Source: Taibaiella chishuiensis (GTDB lineage: Bacteria > Bacteroidota > Bacteroidia > Chitinophagales > Chitinophagaceae). Taken from it: 64,000 nucleotides of DNA. Position numbers and translations under genes: made by a program. The notes beneath the pieces were generated by a model that had not been told where the DNA came from, did no database searches, and saw only the letters and a program-made list of their open reading frames with translations. The stretch covers positions 372,001 to 436,000 of the forward strand of contig NZ_PYGD01000002.1 of assembly GCF_003014535.1 (NCBI RefSeq). Reading direction: 5' to 3'. Positions 24,872 to 34,649 of this stretch are shown here, in pieces (position 1 is the first letter of the stretch; each line of letters starts with the position of its first letter).

Positions 24872-26113
24872 TTACTTTTTCTTCGCCAGGTAAAACAGCG
24901 TATTGCCGTTGGCGGGCGCCATGATGCGCGTTGCTGCGGCGCTGATGCGTTCGCGGGTTACCTCCAGGTAGTTGTCCAGTTCGGTATTCATCAGTTCTGC
25001 ATTGCCCAGCAGTTCGTAAAAAGCTAGGTTATTGGCCCTTGACAACAGGTTCATGTCCTCGAATATGATCATGGCTTCGATCTTGTTCTTGGCCTTGGTC
25101 AGCTCTTCGTCGCTGATCCCGTTTTCCTGGAGCTCGCGGATCTGTTGTTCTATGGCTTCGTTGGCGGCCCCGGGCGATACTCCGGCAATCAGTTTGCCTT
25201 CGATAACGAGCAGGCCCGGATCGGTGCTACCGGTATGGTGGCAGGAAATATTGCTGAAGAACTGCTGTTCTTTAACCAGCTTCTGGTAGAGGCGCGAGGA
25301 GTGGCCGCCGCCCAGTACTTCGGTAATGATATCGGCTTCGTAATACTCGGGGTTGAGGCGGTCGCCCATATGCCAGGCTTTATACAGCGCATCGTAGGGT
25401 ACATCGGCTTCCACGGTCTGTGTTCTCGGGGCTTCCTGGCGGCCTTCAGCGGGCAGGTTACGCTGGTACTTTTCGCCACCGGGTATATCGCCGAACCATT
25501 TTTCGGCCAGTGCTTTTACCTCGGCAACGGTGGTATCGCCGGCCACACACAATACAGCATTCTGCGGACAGTAGTGTTTGGCGAAAAAGGCTTTTACATC
25601 GGCCAGCTGGGCATCTTCGATATGTTTCAGTTCTTTACCGATGGTCATCCATTGGTAGGGGTGTTGTTTATAGGCCAGTTCGCGCAGGTATTTCCATACA
25701 TCGCCGTAAGGTTTGTTGATGTAATGTTCTTTAAACTCTTCACATACCACTTTACGTTGTACCTCCAGGCTGTTTTCGTTAAAGGCGAGCGAGAGCATAC
25801 GGTCGCTTTCCAGCCAGAAGGCGGTCTCCATATTCTCGCGGGGCAACTGGATATAGTAATTGGTAATATCGTTGGTGGTATAGGCGTTGTTCTCGCCGCC
25901 GGCCATCTGCAGCGGTTCGTCGTAGTCGGGTATATTTACCGAACCGCCAAACATCAGGTGCTCGAACAGGTGGGCAAAGCCGGTTTGTGCCGGGTTTTCG
26001 TCGCGGGCACCTACATCGTACAATACATTAAAGGCGATCATCGGTGTGGTGTGGTCCTCGTGTACAATTACCCGTAAGCCGTTAGCCAGCGTAAACTTTT
26101 CAAATGAGATCAT
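24872..26113 (-). CDS. M16-family zinc metallopeptidase
   Basis: A 413-aa product. The inverted zinc motif HLFEH (HxxEH) occurs near residue 48 in GFAHLFEHLMFGGSVN, and the downstream Glu ligand lies in VVCEEFKEH. GGENNAYTTNDITNYYIQLP is the M16 catalytic-domain signature. The second half (HMGDRLNPEYYEADIITEVLGGGHSSRLYQKLVKE) is the inactive pair domain. No signal peptide is visible, so it may act in the cytoplasm as a processing peptidase. It is followed 40 nt downstream by the TPR gene on the same strand order (TPR first). Confidence 0.93.
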   Translation of the reverse strand: MISFEKFTLANGLRVIVHEDHTTPMIAFNVLYDVGARDENPAQTGFAHLFEHLMFGGSVNIPDYDEPLQMAGGENNAYTTNDITNYYIQLPRENMETAFWLESDRMLSLAFNENSLEVQRKVVCEEFKEHYINKPYGDVWKYLRELAYKQHPYQWMTIGKELKHIEDAQLADVKAFFAKHYCPQNAVLCVAGDTTVAEVKALAEKWFGDIPGGEKYQRNLPAEGRQEAPRTQTVEADVPYDALYKAWHMGDRLNPEYYEADIITEVLGGGHSSRLYQKLVKEQQFFSNISCHHTGSTDPGLLVIEGKLIAGVSPGAANEAIEQQIRELQENGISDEELTKAKNKIEAMIIFEDMNLLSRANNLAFYELLGNAELMNTELDNYLEVTRERISAAATRIMAPANGNTLFYLAKKK

Positions 26114-26153
26114 GTCGGTATTTTTTTAAGCCTTACGGCAATTACGATAGGGG

Positions 26154-26666
26154 TTACAAACCAAGCCACTCCTGCATTTTACGGATGGCAGGCATCATGT
26201 CCTGTTTTACTTTCAGGTCTTTCATCTGCACGAAATATTCCCGTGCTTTGATCCTGTTCTTGCGCACCATCTCCATATCGGTAAGGGCCAGCAGGGCCAT
26301 TGCAATATCGTTCTGGTTTTTGATGCCGTCGTTCAGCGACTCTTCCAGCAGGATCTTCGCTTCATCGAAGTTATCCTTTTCGCGGGCAATAAAACCTTTT
26401 ACAAACAGGTAATAGGCTTTTTGTTTCTTGTCGAGGCGGTCGGGCTGGGTGGTATAATCGATAATACGTTCGGCCTCGGCATAGTCTTCCTTGCGCAGCT
26501 GCGACAGGGCCAGGGCAACCGAGCCTTTGCGGAAGTAACCGAACAACAGGATAACGGAACAGATACTGGTGATGATAAGCAAGCTCCAGATGCCGATTAC
26601 AGCGGCAGTAACCGATAAAGCGGCGCAGAGCAACAATAAAATAATACGGGAAAAAGGTGTAAACAT
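26154..26666 (-). CDS. TPR-like protein with two N-terminal TM segments
   Basis: A 170-aa product. Two hydrophobic helices (residues 7-24 and 26-44) anchor it. The remainder has tetratricopeptide-like helices (AEAERIIDYTTQPDRLDKKQKAYYLFVKGFIAREKDNFDEAKILLEESL; IAMALLALTDMEMVRKNRIKAREYF). It is probably a scaffold; partner unknown. It is upstream of the M16 peptidase gene on the same strand (40 nt gap), so the two are likely one operon. The promoter is at 26692-26722. Confidence 0.8.
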   Translation of the reverse strand: MFTPFSRIILLLLCAALSVTAAVIGIWSLLIITSICSVILLFGYFRKGSVALALSQLRKEDYAEAERIIDYTTQPDRLDKKQKAYYLFVKGFIAREKDNFDEAKILLEESLNDGIKNQNDIAMALLALTDMEMVRKNRIKAREYFVQMKDLKVKQDMMPAIRKMQEWLGL

Positions 26667-26691
26667 GCAGGTCCTGGATAAAAAACTCCGG

Positions 26692-26722
26692 CAAAATTAC
26701 CCGAAAAATGACAGCACAGCAA
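26692..26722 (-). promoter_or_regulatory. Promoter of the TPR/M16 operon
   Basis: Minus-strand TTG at 26722-26720, a 20-nt spacer, TAATTTTG at 26699-26692. The leader is about 20 nt. Confidence 0.6.
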
Positions 26723-26796
26723 ACGGATTACAAGAAAAAGGAAACCGGGCCGGATTTCTGTTCGCGAGGTCCCCTTTCGGGAGCCCTCGGGACAAA

Positions 26797-26835
26797 GTCA
26801 TGTGATGCAGCGGCAAGGTTAAAGATGCAAGATTT
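26797..26835. repeat. Secondary direct repeat attached to the hairpin repeat, copy A
   Basis: The text beginning GTCATGTGATGCAGCGGCAA and ending AAAGATGCAAG recurs with few changes at 27094-27128, so the real repeat unit is longer than the hairpin. Confidence 0.7.
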
Positions 26836-27093
26836 CCGTCTCCTGTTCGCAAGGTCCCTTTTGGGGAGACCTCGCGACGAAGAGCAGTTGACAGCGCTGT
26901 GTTCGCCGCGCTCGCTGCGAGACAATTTTACAGGATGTTTTGATCCGGTTGGATTTCGACGTCTTGCATCCCTTTCGCAAGGTCCCCTTTCGGGAGACCT
27001 CGCGACGAAGTCATATTATACAGCTGTACGATTACAGGTGTGAATTTTTCAACTTCCTTTCGCAAGGTCCGCTTTGGGAGATCTCGAGACGAA

Positions 27094-27128
27094 GTCATGT
27101 GAAGCAGCAGCAAGGTTAAAGATGCAAG
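27094..27128. repeat. Secondary direct repeat attached to the hairpin repeat, copy B
   Basis: Second copy of the flank at 26797-26835. A short inverted remnant (GTCTTGCATCCC) is seen at about 26960-26972. Confidence 0.65.
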
Positions 27129-27195
27129 GTCTTCAACCCCTTTCGCAAGGTCCCCTTTCGGGAGACCTCGCGACGAAGAGCAATGCTGTAGCAGA

Positions 27196-27231
27196 AAAAA
27201 GGACCTGCTGCGGGTGCAACAGGTCCTTTTT
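27196..27231. terminator. Terminator of pyrG
   Basis: A perfect 12-bp stem (27196-27207 with 27220-27231) has a 12-nt loop. On the minus strand it is followed by a run of U. Confidence 0.85.
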
Positions 27232-27253
27232 AATAGTATTCAACCGGTCCGGC

Positions 27254-28951
<1,698 letters not shown>

Positions 28952-28963
28952 TTATCGGTCATG

Positions 28964-28971
28964 CAAAGGTA
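28964..28971 (-). promoter_or_regulatory. -7 box of pyrG
   Basis: Minus-strand TACCTTTG, a perfect TAnnTTTG. The predicted leader is about 55 nt. Confidence 0.5.
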
Positions 28972-29041
28972 AAGAGAATTATCAGGACGGAAAAACCTAA
29001 GCCCCGTTTTTTATGAAAACAGCCTGGAAAGCATGATGGGA

Positions 29042-29099
29042 GCAGGTAATGCCTGCATAGGTATTCGTTATGGACGCGGTACCTATATCCTTATAACGA
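29042..29099. other. Interleaved inverted repeats between pyrG and the HAD gene
   Basis: A GCAGG/CCTGC hairpin (29042-29056) is followed by two perfect 7-bp inverted repeats whose arms alternate: 29057-29063 pairs with 29080-29086, and 29065-29071 pairs with 29093-29099. This order gives a pseudoknot as RNA, or overlapping operators as DNA. Confidence 0.45.
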
Positions 29100-29139
29100 G
29101 ATTAAATCCGGCAGGTTCTGTTTTTCGAAAGCAGGACCT

Positions 29140-29147
29140 TATTTTTG
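29140..29147 (+). promoter_or_regulatory. -7 box of the HAD hydrolase gene
   Basis: TATTTTTG, a perfect TAnnTTTG, ends 8 nt before the GTG start at 29156, so the mRNA has almost no leader. Confidence 0.5.
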
Positions 29148-29155
29148 CATAAAAA

Positions 29156-29785
29156 GTGCTGCAAAACGTACGACACATCATTTTTGACTTCGGAGGCGTA
29201 CTCCTGAATATAGATTATAAAAGAACGGAACAGGCTTTTGTAGACCTGGGACTCACGGAATTCGGCCGCTTGTATTCGCAGTTGCAGCAAACCGACCTGT
29301 TCGACCGTTTCGAAACCGGCAAAATCGGCGGACCTGAATTTATCCGGGAGCTGAAAACATCGACGGGCCTGCAGGCTACCGAGGCCCAGGTAACCGACGC
29401 CTGGAACGCCATGCTGCTCGACCTGCCCCTGCGCCGGCTGCAGATCCTGCAACAACTGCAATTGCATTTCGATACCTTTTTGCTGAGCAATACCAACGAG
29501 ATACACGAAGCGGCTTTTAATAAGATCCTGAAGGCACAGGCCGGTTTCCAGTCGATGGGCGTATTTTTCGATAAAGTATATTATTCGCACCATGTAGGGC
29601 TGCGTAAACCCGGCCCCGAAATTTTCAGGATGATCCTCGAACAAAATGGCCTGAGCGCTGAAAAAACGCTTTTTATAGACGACAGCCCGCAGCATATCGC
29701 CACCGCGAAGGCTCTGGGACTGCAAACGATCTTTCTGGAGCCCGGCATGACCATCGAGGACGATATCTTTAAACCGAAACAATAA
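29156..29785 (+). CDS. HAD-superfamily hydrolase, YihX-like
   Basis: A 209-aa product starting from GTG. Motif I is IIFDFGGVLLNID (nucleophile and acid Asp), motif II FLLSNTNEIH, the motif III Lys lies in VGLRKPGPEIF and motif IV is FIDDSPQHIATA. This is the HAD-IA phosphatase group with a small helical cap (residues about 20-90). YihX dephosphorylates glucose-1-phosphate; the actual substrate here is unknown. A DinB gene follows after 44 nt. Confidence 0.92.
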   Translation: MLQNVRHIIFDFGGVLLNIDYKRTEQAFVDLGLTEFGRLYSQLQQTDLFDRFETGKIGGPEFIRELKTSTGLQATEAQVTDAWNAMLLDLPLRRLQILQQLQLHFDTFLLSNTNEIHEAAFNKILKAQAGFQSMGVFFDKVYYSHHVGLRKPGPEIFRMILEQNGLSAEKTLFIDDSPQHIATAKALGLQTIFLEPGMTIEDDIFKPKQ

Positions 29786-29829
29786 CCCTGTTTATTTGTT
29801 ACACCTTACGCTAAACCCCTTAACCGCAT

Positions 29830-30402
29830 ATGTCCGGACAGATACAACAATGGCAGCAGCAGATCGACGAAGTTACCCATAACTTCCGCGAGGAGTTCGG
29901 TACCCTGAACGCCGAAGAGCTGAACCGTAAACCCAATGGCAGTACCTGGTCCATAGCCGAAAACATGGAGCACCTGATCTCGGTTAACGATTCGTACTTC
30001 CCGATCGTGGAGCAATTAAAGGCCGGTAGCTATAAAACGCCCTTCCTGGGTAAAAGTGCTTTTTTCGTAAAGTTTATGGGCAATACATTGCTTAAAAGCG
30101 TAGCGCCCGACCGGAAAAAGAAAATGAAAACCTTCCCGGTATGGGAACCCAAGAACGGGAGTGTGAACCCTGATATCCTGCAGGCTTTCGTAAAGCACCA
30201 GGGCGCCCTGAAAAAGCTGGTCGCTGAGTCGGAACCGTTTCTCCAGCGGGGCACGGTTATTTCGTCGCCGGCCAACCGCAATATCGTCTATACGCTCGAA
30301 CGCGCCTTCGAGGTAATCATCGCGCACGAGCAACGCCATTTTAACCAGGCCTCTGAAGTAATGGATGCCATATTCGTGAACCAATACAAATATGATATCT
30401 GA
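29830..30402 (+). CDS. DinB-family four-helix metal-binding protein
   Basis: A 190-aa product. WSIAENMEHLISVNDSYFPIV gives the first metal His, and VIIAHEQRHFNQASEVMDAIF the last two (HxxxH), as in DinB/YfiT proteins. Related proteins are thiol-dependent transferases or hydrolases. Its end overlaps the Crp/Fnr gene by 11 nt, so the two are translationally coupled and the regulator may respond to the same stress. Confidence 0.88.
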   Translation: MSGQIQQWQQQIDEVTHNFREEFGTLNAEELNRKPNGSTWSIAENMEHLISVNDSYFPIVEQLKAGSYKTPFLGKSAFFVKFMGNTLLKSVAPDRKKKMKTFPVWEPKNGSVNPDILQAFVKHQGALKKLVAESEPFLQRGTVISSPANRNIVYTLERAFEVIIAHEQRHFNQASEVMDAIFVNQYKYDI

Positions 30403-30979
30403 GCTGATCGCGGCAGTAGGCCGCGATGTTAAGCTTAGGGCTGCCGACGAGGCCCTTATCGGCGCCGGCTTTAAAGAACGCCGCTTTAAACGGAATGCTG
30501 TGCTGCTGCAATGCGGCGAGGTAGCGCACGAGGCTTTTTTCCTGCTCAGTGGTACCCTGCACCAGTTCTATATCGACGAAGCAGGCAGGGAGCGTACCTG
30601 TAACTTCTGTTTCGAAAAAGAGTTTATTACCGACCTGGAAAGCTTTTCGCAGCAGACCCGCTCCGCATCATCGATCAAAGCCCTGACTCCGGTACATTGC
30701 CTGAGCATACGCTGCACCGACCTGGTGGCGCTCCTGCAGCAGTCGCCGGCCATGGCCGAATTCTTCCGCATCCTGGTCGAGCGCGTGGCCCAGCGCAGTA
30801 TACGCCGTACCAAATCCCTCTTATCCTTCTCTGCAGAACAACAATTGCAGGAGCTGACCGATGAACGGCCCGATATTTTCCAGCATGTACCGCAACGGTA
30901 TATTGCCCAATACCTGGGTATTGCCCCCGAAAGCCTGAGCCGTATCCGCAAACGCCTGATGCAGGCTGCAAAATCATAA
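30392..30979 (+). CDS. Crp/Fnr-family transcriptional regulator
   Basis: A 195-aa product starting inside the end of the DinB gene. The effector domain (FKRNAVLLQCGEVAHEAFFLLSGTLHQFYIDEAGRERTCNF, residues about 30-75) lacks obvious cAMP ligands. The C-terminal HTH reads HVPQRYIAQYLGIAPESLSRIRKRL. Coupling with DinB suggests local control. The C-terminus, with SLSRIRKR in the recognition helix, is typical of Bacteroidota Crp proteins. Confidence 0.88.
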   Translation: MISELIAAVGRDVKLRAADEALIGAGFKERRFKRNAVLLQCGEVAHEAFFLLSGTLHQFYIDEAGRERTCNFCFEKEFITDLESFSQQTRSASSIKALTPVHCLSIRCTDLVALLQQSPAMAEFFRILVERVAQRSIRRTKSLLSFSAEQQLQELTDERPDIFQHVPQRYIAQYLGIAPESLSRIRKRLMQAAKS

Positions 30980-30988
30980 CCCGGATCA

Positions 30989-31020
30989 TTGTTTCGTCGC
31001 CCGGGTCGCTGTTACCTTTG
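30989..31020 (+). promoter_or_regulatory. Promoter of the NAD-epimerase gene
   Basis: TTG at 30989-30991, a 21-nt spacer and TACCTTTG at 31013-31020 match the consensus. The leader would be about 12 nt before the ATG at 31039. Confidence 0.65.
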
Positions 31021-31038
31021 TCCTAAAAACAGCAGGTT

Positions 31039-31962
31039 ATGCAAACCTTACTTGGCGCCGGCGGTGCAGTCGGCATCCCCCTGGCAAAAGAACTAAAACA
31101 GTTTACGGATAAAATAAGACTGGTAAGCCGCAATCCGGTGCGGGTCAACGAAGACGACGAACTTTTTGCTGCTAACCTTACCGACAAGGCCGCGGTACAA
31201 CGGGCTGTAGCCGGTTCGGAAGTGGTGTACCTGATTGCCGGCCTGGAATACAGCCGTAAGGTATGGCGCCGCGACTGGCCGGTTATTATGGCCAATGTGA
31301 TCGAGGCCTGCCTGGCGGCCAACAGCAAACTGGTGTTTTTCGATAATGTGTATATGTATGCCCGTACCGAAATACCCCATATGCGGGAAACCGCTTCGAT
31401 CGGGCCTTCCAGCGAAAAGGGCAAAGTAAGGGCCGGCCTGGTGGCGCAGCTTTTCGATGCGGTGCACAACCGCGGGCTTAAAGCCCTGGTCGCCCGCAGT
31501 GCCGATTTCTACGGGCCCGGCGTAAAAAACAGTCCCTTACAGATCTCCGTGGCCGATAAATTCAAACAGGGTAAAAAGGCCTTCTGGATGGCCGATGCGG
31601 GCAAAATACATTCCTTTACCTATATTCCCGATGCGGCAAAGGCTACGGCGCTGCTGGGCAATACGCCCGATGCCTATGGTGAAGTATGGCACCTGCCTAC
31701 CTCGGCCGAACGCCTTACCGGTGCGCAATACATCGCAATGACGGCTGCAGCTATGGGCGTAAAACCCCGGTATTATATCCTCTCCGAATTCATGCTGGGC
31801 CTGCTGGGCCTGTTTGTGCCCATGGTGGGCGAACTGAAAGAAATGGTATACCAGTACAACCGGGATTACTTTTTCGACAGCAGCAAATTCGAACAGCGTT
31901 TCCTCCTGGAACCGACGGCATACGAAACGGGGATAAAAGCCGTGGTGGCCGCTTACAGGTAG
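31039..31962 (+). CDS. NAD-dependent epimerase/dehydratase-type SDR protein
   Basis: A 307-aa product. The N-terminal TLLGAGGAVGIPLAKEL is the dinucleotide-binding loop; LTDKAAVQRAVAGSEVVYLIAGLEYS is the following Rossmann segment. The active-site Tyr is not in a clean YxxxK (VYMYARTEIPH), so the protein may be an atypical SDR acting as a reductase or a non-catalytic NAD(P)-binding protein. The C-terminal half (VWHLPTSAERLTGAQYIAM, then a hydrophobic FMLGLLGLFVPM) matches NmrA/NDUFA9-like members. Its last 10 nt overlap the convergent ClC gene. Confidence 0.8.
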   Translation: MQTLLGAGGAVGIPLAKELKQFTDKIRLVSRNPVRVNEDDELFAANLTDKAAVQRAVAGSEVVYLIAGLEYSRKVWRRDWPVIMANVIEACLAANSKLVFFDNVYMYARTEIPHMRETASIGPSSEKGKVRAGLVAQLFDAVHNRGLKALVARSADFYGPGVKNSPLQISVADKFKQGKKAFWMADAGKIHSFTYIPDAAKATALLGNTPDAYGEVWHLPTSAERLTGAQYIAMTAAAMGVKPRYYILSEFMLGLLGLFVPMVGELKEMVYQYNRDYFFDSSKFEQRFLLEPTAYETGIKAVVAAYR

Positions 31963-33743
31963 TCGCTGTCGCGCTTCAGCAGGGCGCGGTACTTATTGAG
32001 GATACCGGCTTTGGATACAAAGCCTTTGTACCGGTTATCGGCATCGACCACCGGGTAGATCGGTATATTCTGGTTTTCCATATCCCGCATTACCTCCAGG
32101 GCATTGGCATCGATAGTTACGGTATCGGTTAGCGGGTGCATCAGTTCTTCCACCGGGGTTGCCGACTGTTCCGAATCTTTATTGATGAGGATCTCGAGCA
32201 GTTCTTCACTGTTGATAACACCGAGTAACAGGCCATCTTTCGCGACTACCGGGAAAATATTCCGTTGGGTATGGATAATATCGTAGCTTCTTTCCGAGGG
32301 TGTATCTTCCGGTTTCAGGATAATGAAATCGTCCTCGATCAGGTATTTGAGTTTGATGCGGCGCAGGATGGCGCGGTCTTTAAACTCCGGTGTAGCCAGG
32401 TCGCCGCTTTCTGCAAGACTTTTGGTATAGATCGAATGTTGCAGGGTACCCTTGTTGATAAAGTAAGCAATAGCCGAGACAATCATTAAGGGTACCATCA
32501 GTTCGTATCCGCCGGTAATTTCCGCGATCAGGAAAATGCCGGTGAGCGGAGCATGCATAATGCCACTGAGGGCAGCGGCCATGCCCGCCACGATAAAATT
32601 GGTAGTGTTGAGCTGGATCCAGCCGAACTGGTTGATGGTATGTGCAAAGATAAACCCGATAAAGGCGCCCATAACCAGGCTGGGGCCAAAGGTGCCGCCA
32701 TTGCCACCGCTATAGATCGTAAGCAGCGAGGCCAGCGATTTGCCAAACAGGGTGAGGGTGGCAAAACCCAGCAGGATCCAGGGATTGTCCTTGAAATCGG
32801 AAAAAAAGCTATTGGCCAGCAGCGATTCATATTTCCCGTTCATCAGCTGCTGGATGGTAATATAACCTTCGCCGTACAGGGCGGGTAACAGGGCAATGAA
32901 CAGCCCGATCATAATACCGCCGATCCATACTTTGTTATAGGTGTTCTTAATTTTTGAAAACTGGCGCTGTACATAAAAGTTCAGCTTGAAGAAATAGATT
33001 GAAAAGGCGCCTACGAGCAGGGCCATAATGGTGTAAAATACCAGGGCCTGCATCTGCCAGCCTTCCGTAACAAGGAAGAACAGGGGTTTGGCATACAGGA
33101 CACGGGCCACCACCGATGCGGTGGCTACGGCGATGAGCAAGGGGATAAAGGCCGGTATGGAAAAAGTCGGCAGCAGGATCTCGATGGCAAATACCATGCC
33201 GGCTATAGGACTGTTAAAAGCGCCCGCAATACCGGCGCCTGCGCCACAGGCGAGCAACAGGGTTACTTCCCGGTAATTGAGCCCGAAAAAGCGGCCTATA
33301 TTCGAGCCAATGGCCGAGCCGCTGGTAACGATAGGGGCCTCCAGGCCCACCGAACCGCCAAACCCCGTCGTGAGTGCGCTGCTGATGATCTGCGAATAGA
33401 TATTATGAAAATCTACACGGCCCGAATTGCGCGATATGTCGACCATCAGCGGCGTAAGGCCGTGTTTGAATTTGCGTTTGCGGATAAAGGTCTTAATGTA
33501 TAAAACGGTAAGAAAGATACCGATGAGGGGAAAAAACAGGTAGAGGTAATATTTGTACTTCCATTGCAGGCCGTTTTGCAGGAACTCTTCGATCAGGTGG
33601 GTCAGTTGCTTGAGCAGTGCGGCGGCCAGTCCACCGAGGATACCCACAACGAAAGCTGCGATGATCAGGAAATTTGCTTTGGAAATACGTTGTTTCCGCC
33701 ACAGGTTAAACTGTTCTATAAGCGCTACCGTTTTTGCGTTCAT
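31953..33743 (-). CDS. ClC-family chloride channel/antiporter with CBS domains
   Basis: A 596-aa product. The ClC core has about 11 membrane segments: GFGGSVGLEAPIVTSGSAIGSN (selectivity filter with the gating Glu, here EAP in place of the usual EGP), GAGAGIAGAFNSPIAGMVFAIE and the second filter GGNGGTFGPSLVMGAFIG. The C-terminal 150 residues carry two CBS domains (IHTQRNIFPVVAKDGLLLGVI; MENQNIPIYPVVDADNRYKGFVS). The gating Glu suggests proton-coupled Cl- exchange. The -7 box is at 33790-33797. Confidence 0.95.
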   Translation of the reverse strand: MNAKTVALIEQFNLWRKQRISKANFLIIAAFVVGILGGLAAALLKQLTHLIEEFLQNGLQWKYKYYLYLFFPLIGIFLTVLYIKTFIRKRKFKHGLTPLMVDISRNSGRVDFHNIYSQIISSALTTGFGGSVGLEAPIVTSGSAIGSNIGRFFGLNYREVTLLLACGAGAGIAGAFNSPIAGMVFAIEILLPTFSIPAFIPLLIAVATASVVARVLYAKPLFFLVTEGWQMQALVFYTIMALLVGAFSIYFFKLNFYVQRQFSKIKNTYNKVWIGGIMIGLFIALLPALYGEGYITIQQLMNGKYESLLANSFFSDFKDNPWILLGFATLTLFGKSLASLLTIYSGGNGGTFGPSLVMGAFIGFIFAHTINQFGWIQLNTTNFIVAGMAAALSGIMHAPLTGIFLIAEITGGYELMVPLMIVSAIAYFINKGTLQHSIYTKSLAESGDLATPEFKDRAILRRIKLKYLIEDDFIILKPEDTPSERSYDIIHTQRNIFPVVAKDGLLLGVINSEELLEILINKDSEQSATPVEELMHPLTDTVTIDANALEVMRDMENQNIPIYPVVDADNRYKGFVSKAGILNKYRALLKRDSDYL

Positions 33744-33789
33744 TGCTGGCCGTTTGAGTTCCCGGAATCCGGTATGAGGAAGAAGGCTG

Positions 33790-33797
33790 CAAAGATA
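33790..33797 (-). promoter_or_regulatory. -7 box of the ClC gene
   Basis: Minus-strand TATCTTTG, a perfect TAnnTTTG. The leader is about 40 nt. Confidence 0.45.
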
Positions 33798-33882
33798 GAC
33801 TTAAAAACAGGCTTTTATTGGCGTATAAACAGGTGCTTAACATTTTTTAAAGTATCTTGCAGCCGCTTAAAGCTTTTACTAT

Positions 33883-34593
33883 ATGGATTCTATCATCGCA
33901 TTTTTTCATCAGTTGTACGACCCTATCAAGACGACATTGATGAACCCCGACTGGATCATGGCTCATGGAGGATTGTATCTTGTCGCTTTTATCATTTTCG
34001 CAGAAACAGGCCTGCTCGTAGGCTTTTTCCTGCCCGGAGATTCCCTGCTCTTCATTACCGGTATCGTGATTGCCGGTAGCAAAAACACCCCCGTACCTTT
34101 CGACAACCACATCGTTAACCTCATATTCTGGATCATCCTGCTTACCGTCGCCGGTGTTATCGGCAACTTCGTCGGTTACTGGTTCGGTAAAAAAACCGGC
34201 CCCCTGCTCTTCGAACGGAAAGATACCTGGCTGATCAAGAAAAAACATATCCAGCAGGCGCATGAGTTTTATGATAAGAAAGGCGGCGTAGCGGTGATCT
34301 TCGCCAGGTTCCTGCCTATCGTACGTACGTTTGCACCGATCGTTGCCGGTGTGGTAAAAATGGACTTCAAGAAATTCGCCTTATACAACATCGTAGGCGC
34401 CATCCTCTGGATCGCGAGCCTGGTTTCGCTCGGGTTCGTACTCGGCGAAAACGAATGGGTAGAGCGCAACCTGGAACTGATCATTATCGCACTGGTACTG
34501 GTTACTACCGGGCCTGTGTTGTTCAAAATGTTCTTCGGCAAAAAGAAACAACCCGATCAGAAGGTCAACGAGCCTGATGAAATGGCGGTTTAA
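33883..34593 (+). CDS. DedA-family membrane protein
   Basis: A 236-aa product. FAETGLLVGFFLPGDSLLFITGI (acidic residue and GDS loop) and FARFLPIVRTFAPIVAGVVKM (the FxRFxPxxRT motif) are DedA/SNARE-associated hallmarks. It has about five hydrophobic segments. DedA proteins act as undecaprenyl-phosphate or phospholipid flippases. A strong terminator follows. Confidence 0.94.
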   Translation: MDSIIAFFHQLYDPIKTTLMNPDWIMAHGGLYLVAFIIFAETGLLVGFFLPGDSLLFITGIVIAGSKNTPVPFDNHIVNLIFWIILLTVAGVIGNFVGYWFGKKTGPLLFERKDTWLIKKKHIQQAHEFYDKKGGVAVIFARFLPIVRTFAPIVAGVVKMDFKKFALYNIVGAILWIASLVSLGFVLGENEWVERNLELIIIALVLVTTGPVLFKMFFGKKKQPDQKVNEPDEMAV

Positions 34594-34603
34594 GAAAATA
34601 AAT

Positions 34604-34631
34604 GCCCCGGTTCGTTACCGGGGCTTTTTTT
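34604..34631 (+). terminator. Rho-independent terminator of the dedA-like gene
   Basis: A perfect 8-bp GC-rich stem (34604-34611 with 34617-34624) has a 5-nt loop and a run of T. Confidence 0.88.
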
Positions 34632-34637
34632 ATGAAT

Positions 34638-34645
34638 TATATTTG
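34638..34645 (+). promoter_or_regulatory. -7 box 4 nt before the DUF1801 gene start
   Basis: TATATTTG, a perfect TAnnTTTG, ends 4 nt before the ATG at 34650, so a leaderless mRNA is expected. Confidence 0.55.
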
Positions 34646-34649
34646 AACT

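Larger units (their letters stand above)
26761..27178. repeat. Five copies of a 37-bp REP-like hairpin repeat
   Basis: Copies lie at 26761-26797, 26846-26882, 26974-27010, 27059-27094 and 27142-27178, all in the same orientation and unevenly spaced (85 to 128 bp). Each is a near-palindrome starting TTCGCAAGGTCC and ending GACCTCGCGACGAAG, with the second half the complement of the first. On the minus strand the two mismatches become G-U pairs, giving a 13-bp RNA stem with a CGAAA loop, so the structured RNA is probably read from the minus strand. Copies 1 and 4 carry extra substitutions. Function unknown. Confidence 0.85.
26667..27253. other. Intergenic region with hairpin repeats, no gene
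   Basis: This spacer of about 590 bp holds the TPR promoter, five hairpin repeats and the pyrG terminator. Short open frames here simply follow the repeat sequence and are not credible genes. Confidence 0.8.

Noticed and set aside
26761-27178. CRISPR array
   Set aside because: Spacings are irregular (about 85 to 128 bp), flanks are themselves repeated, repeats are long palindromes with substitutions, and no cas genes are near.
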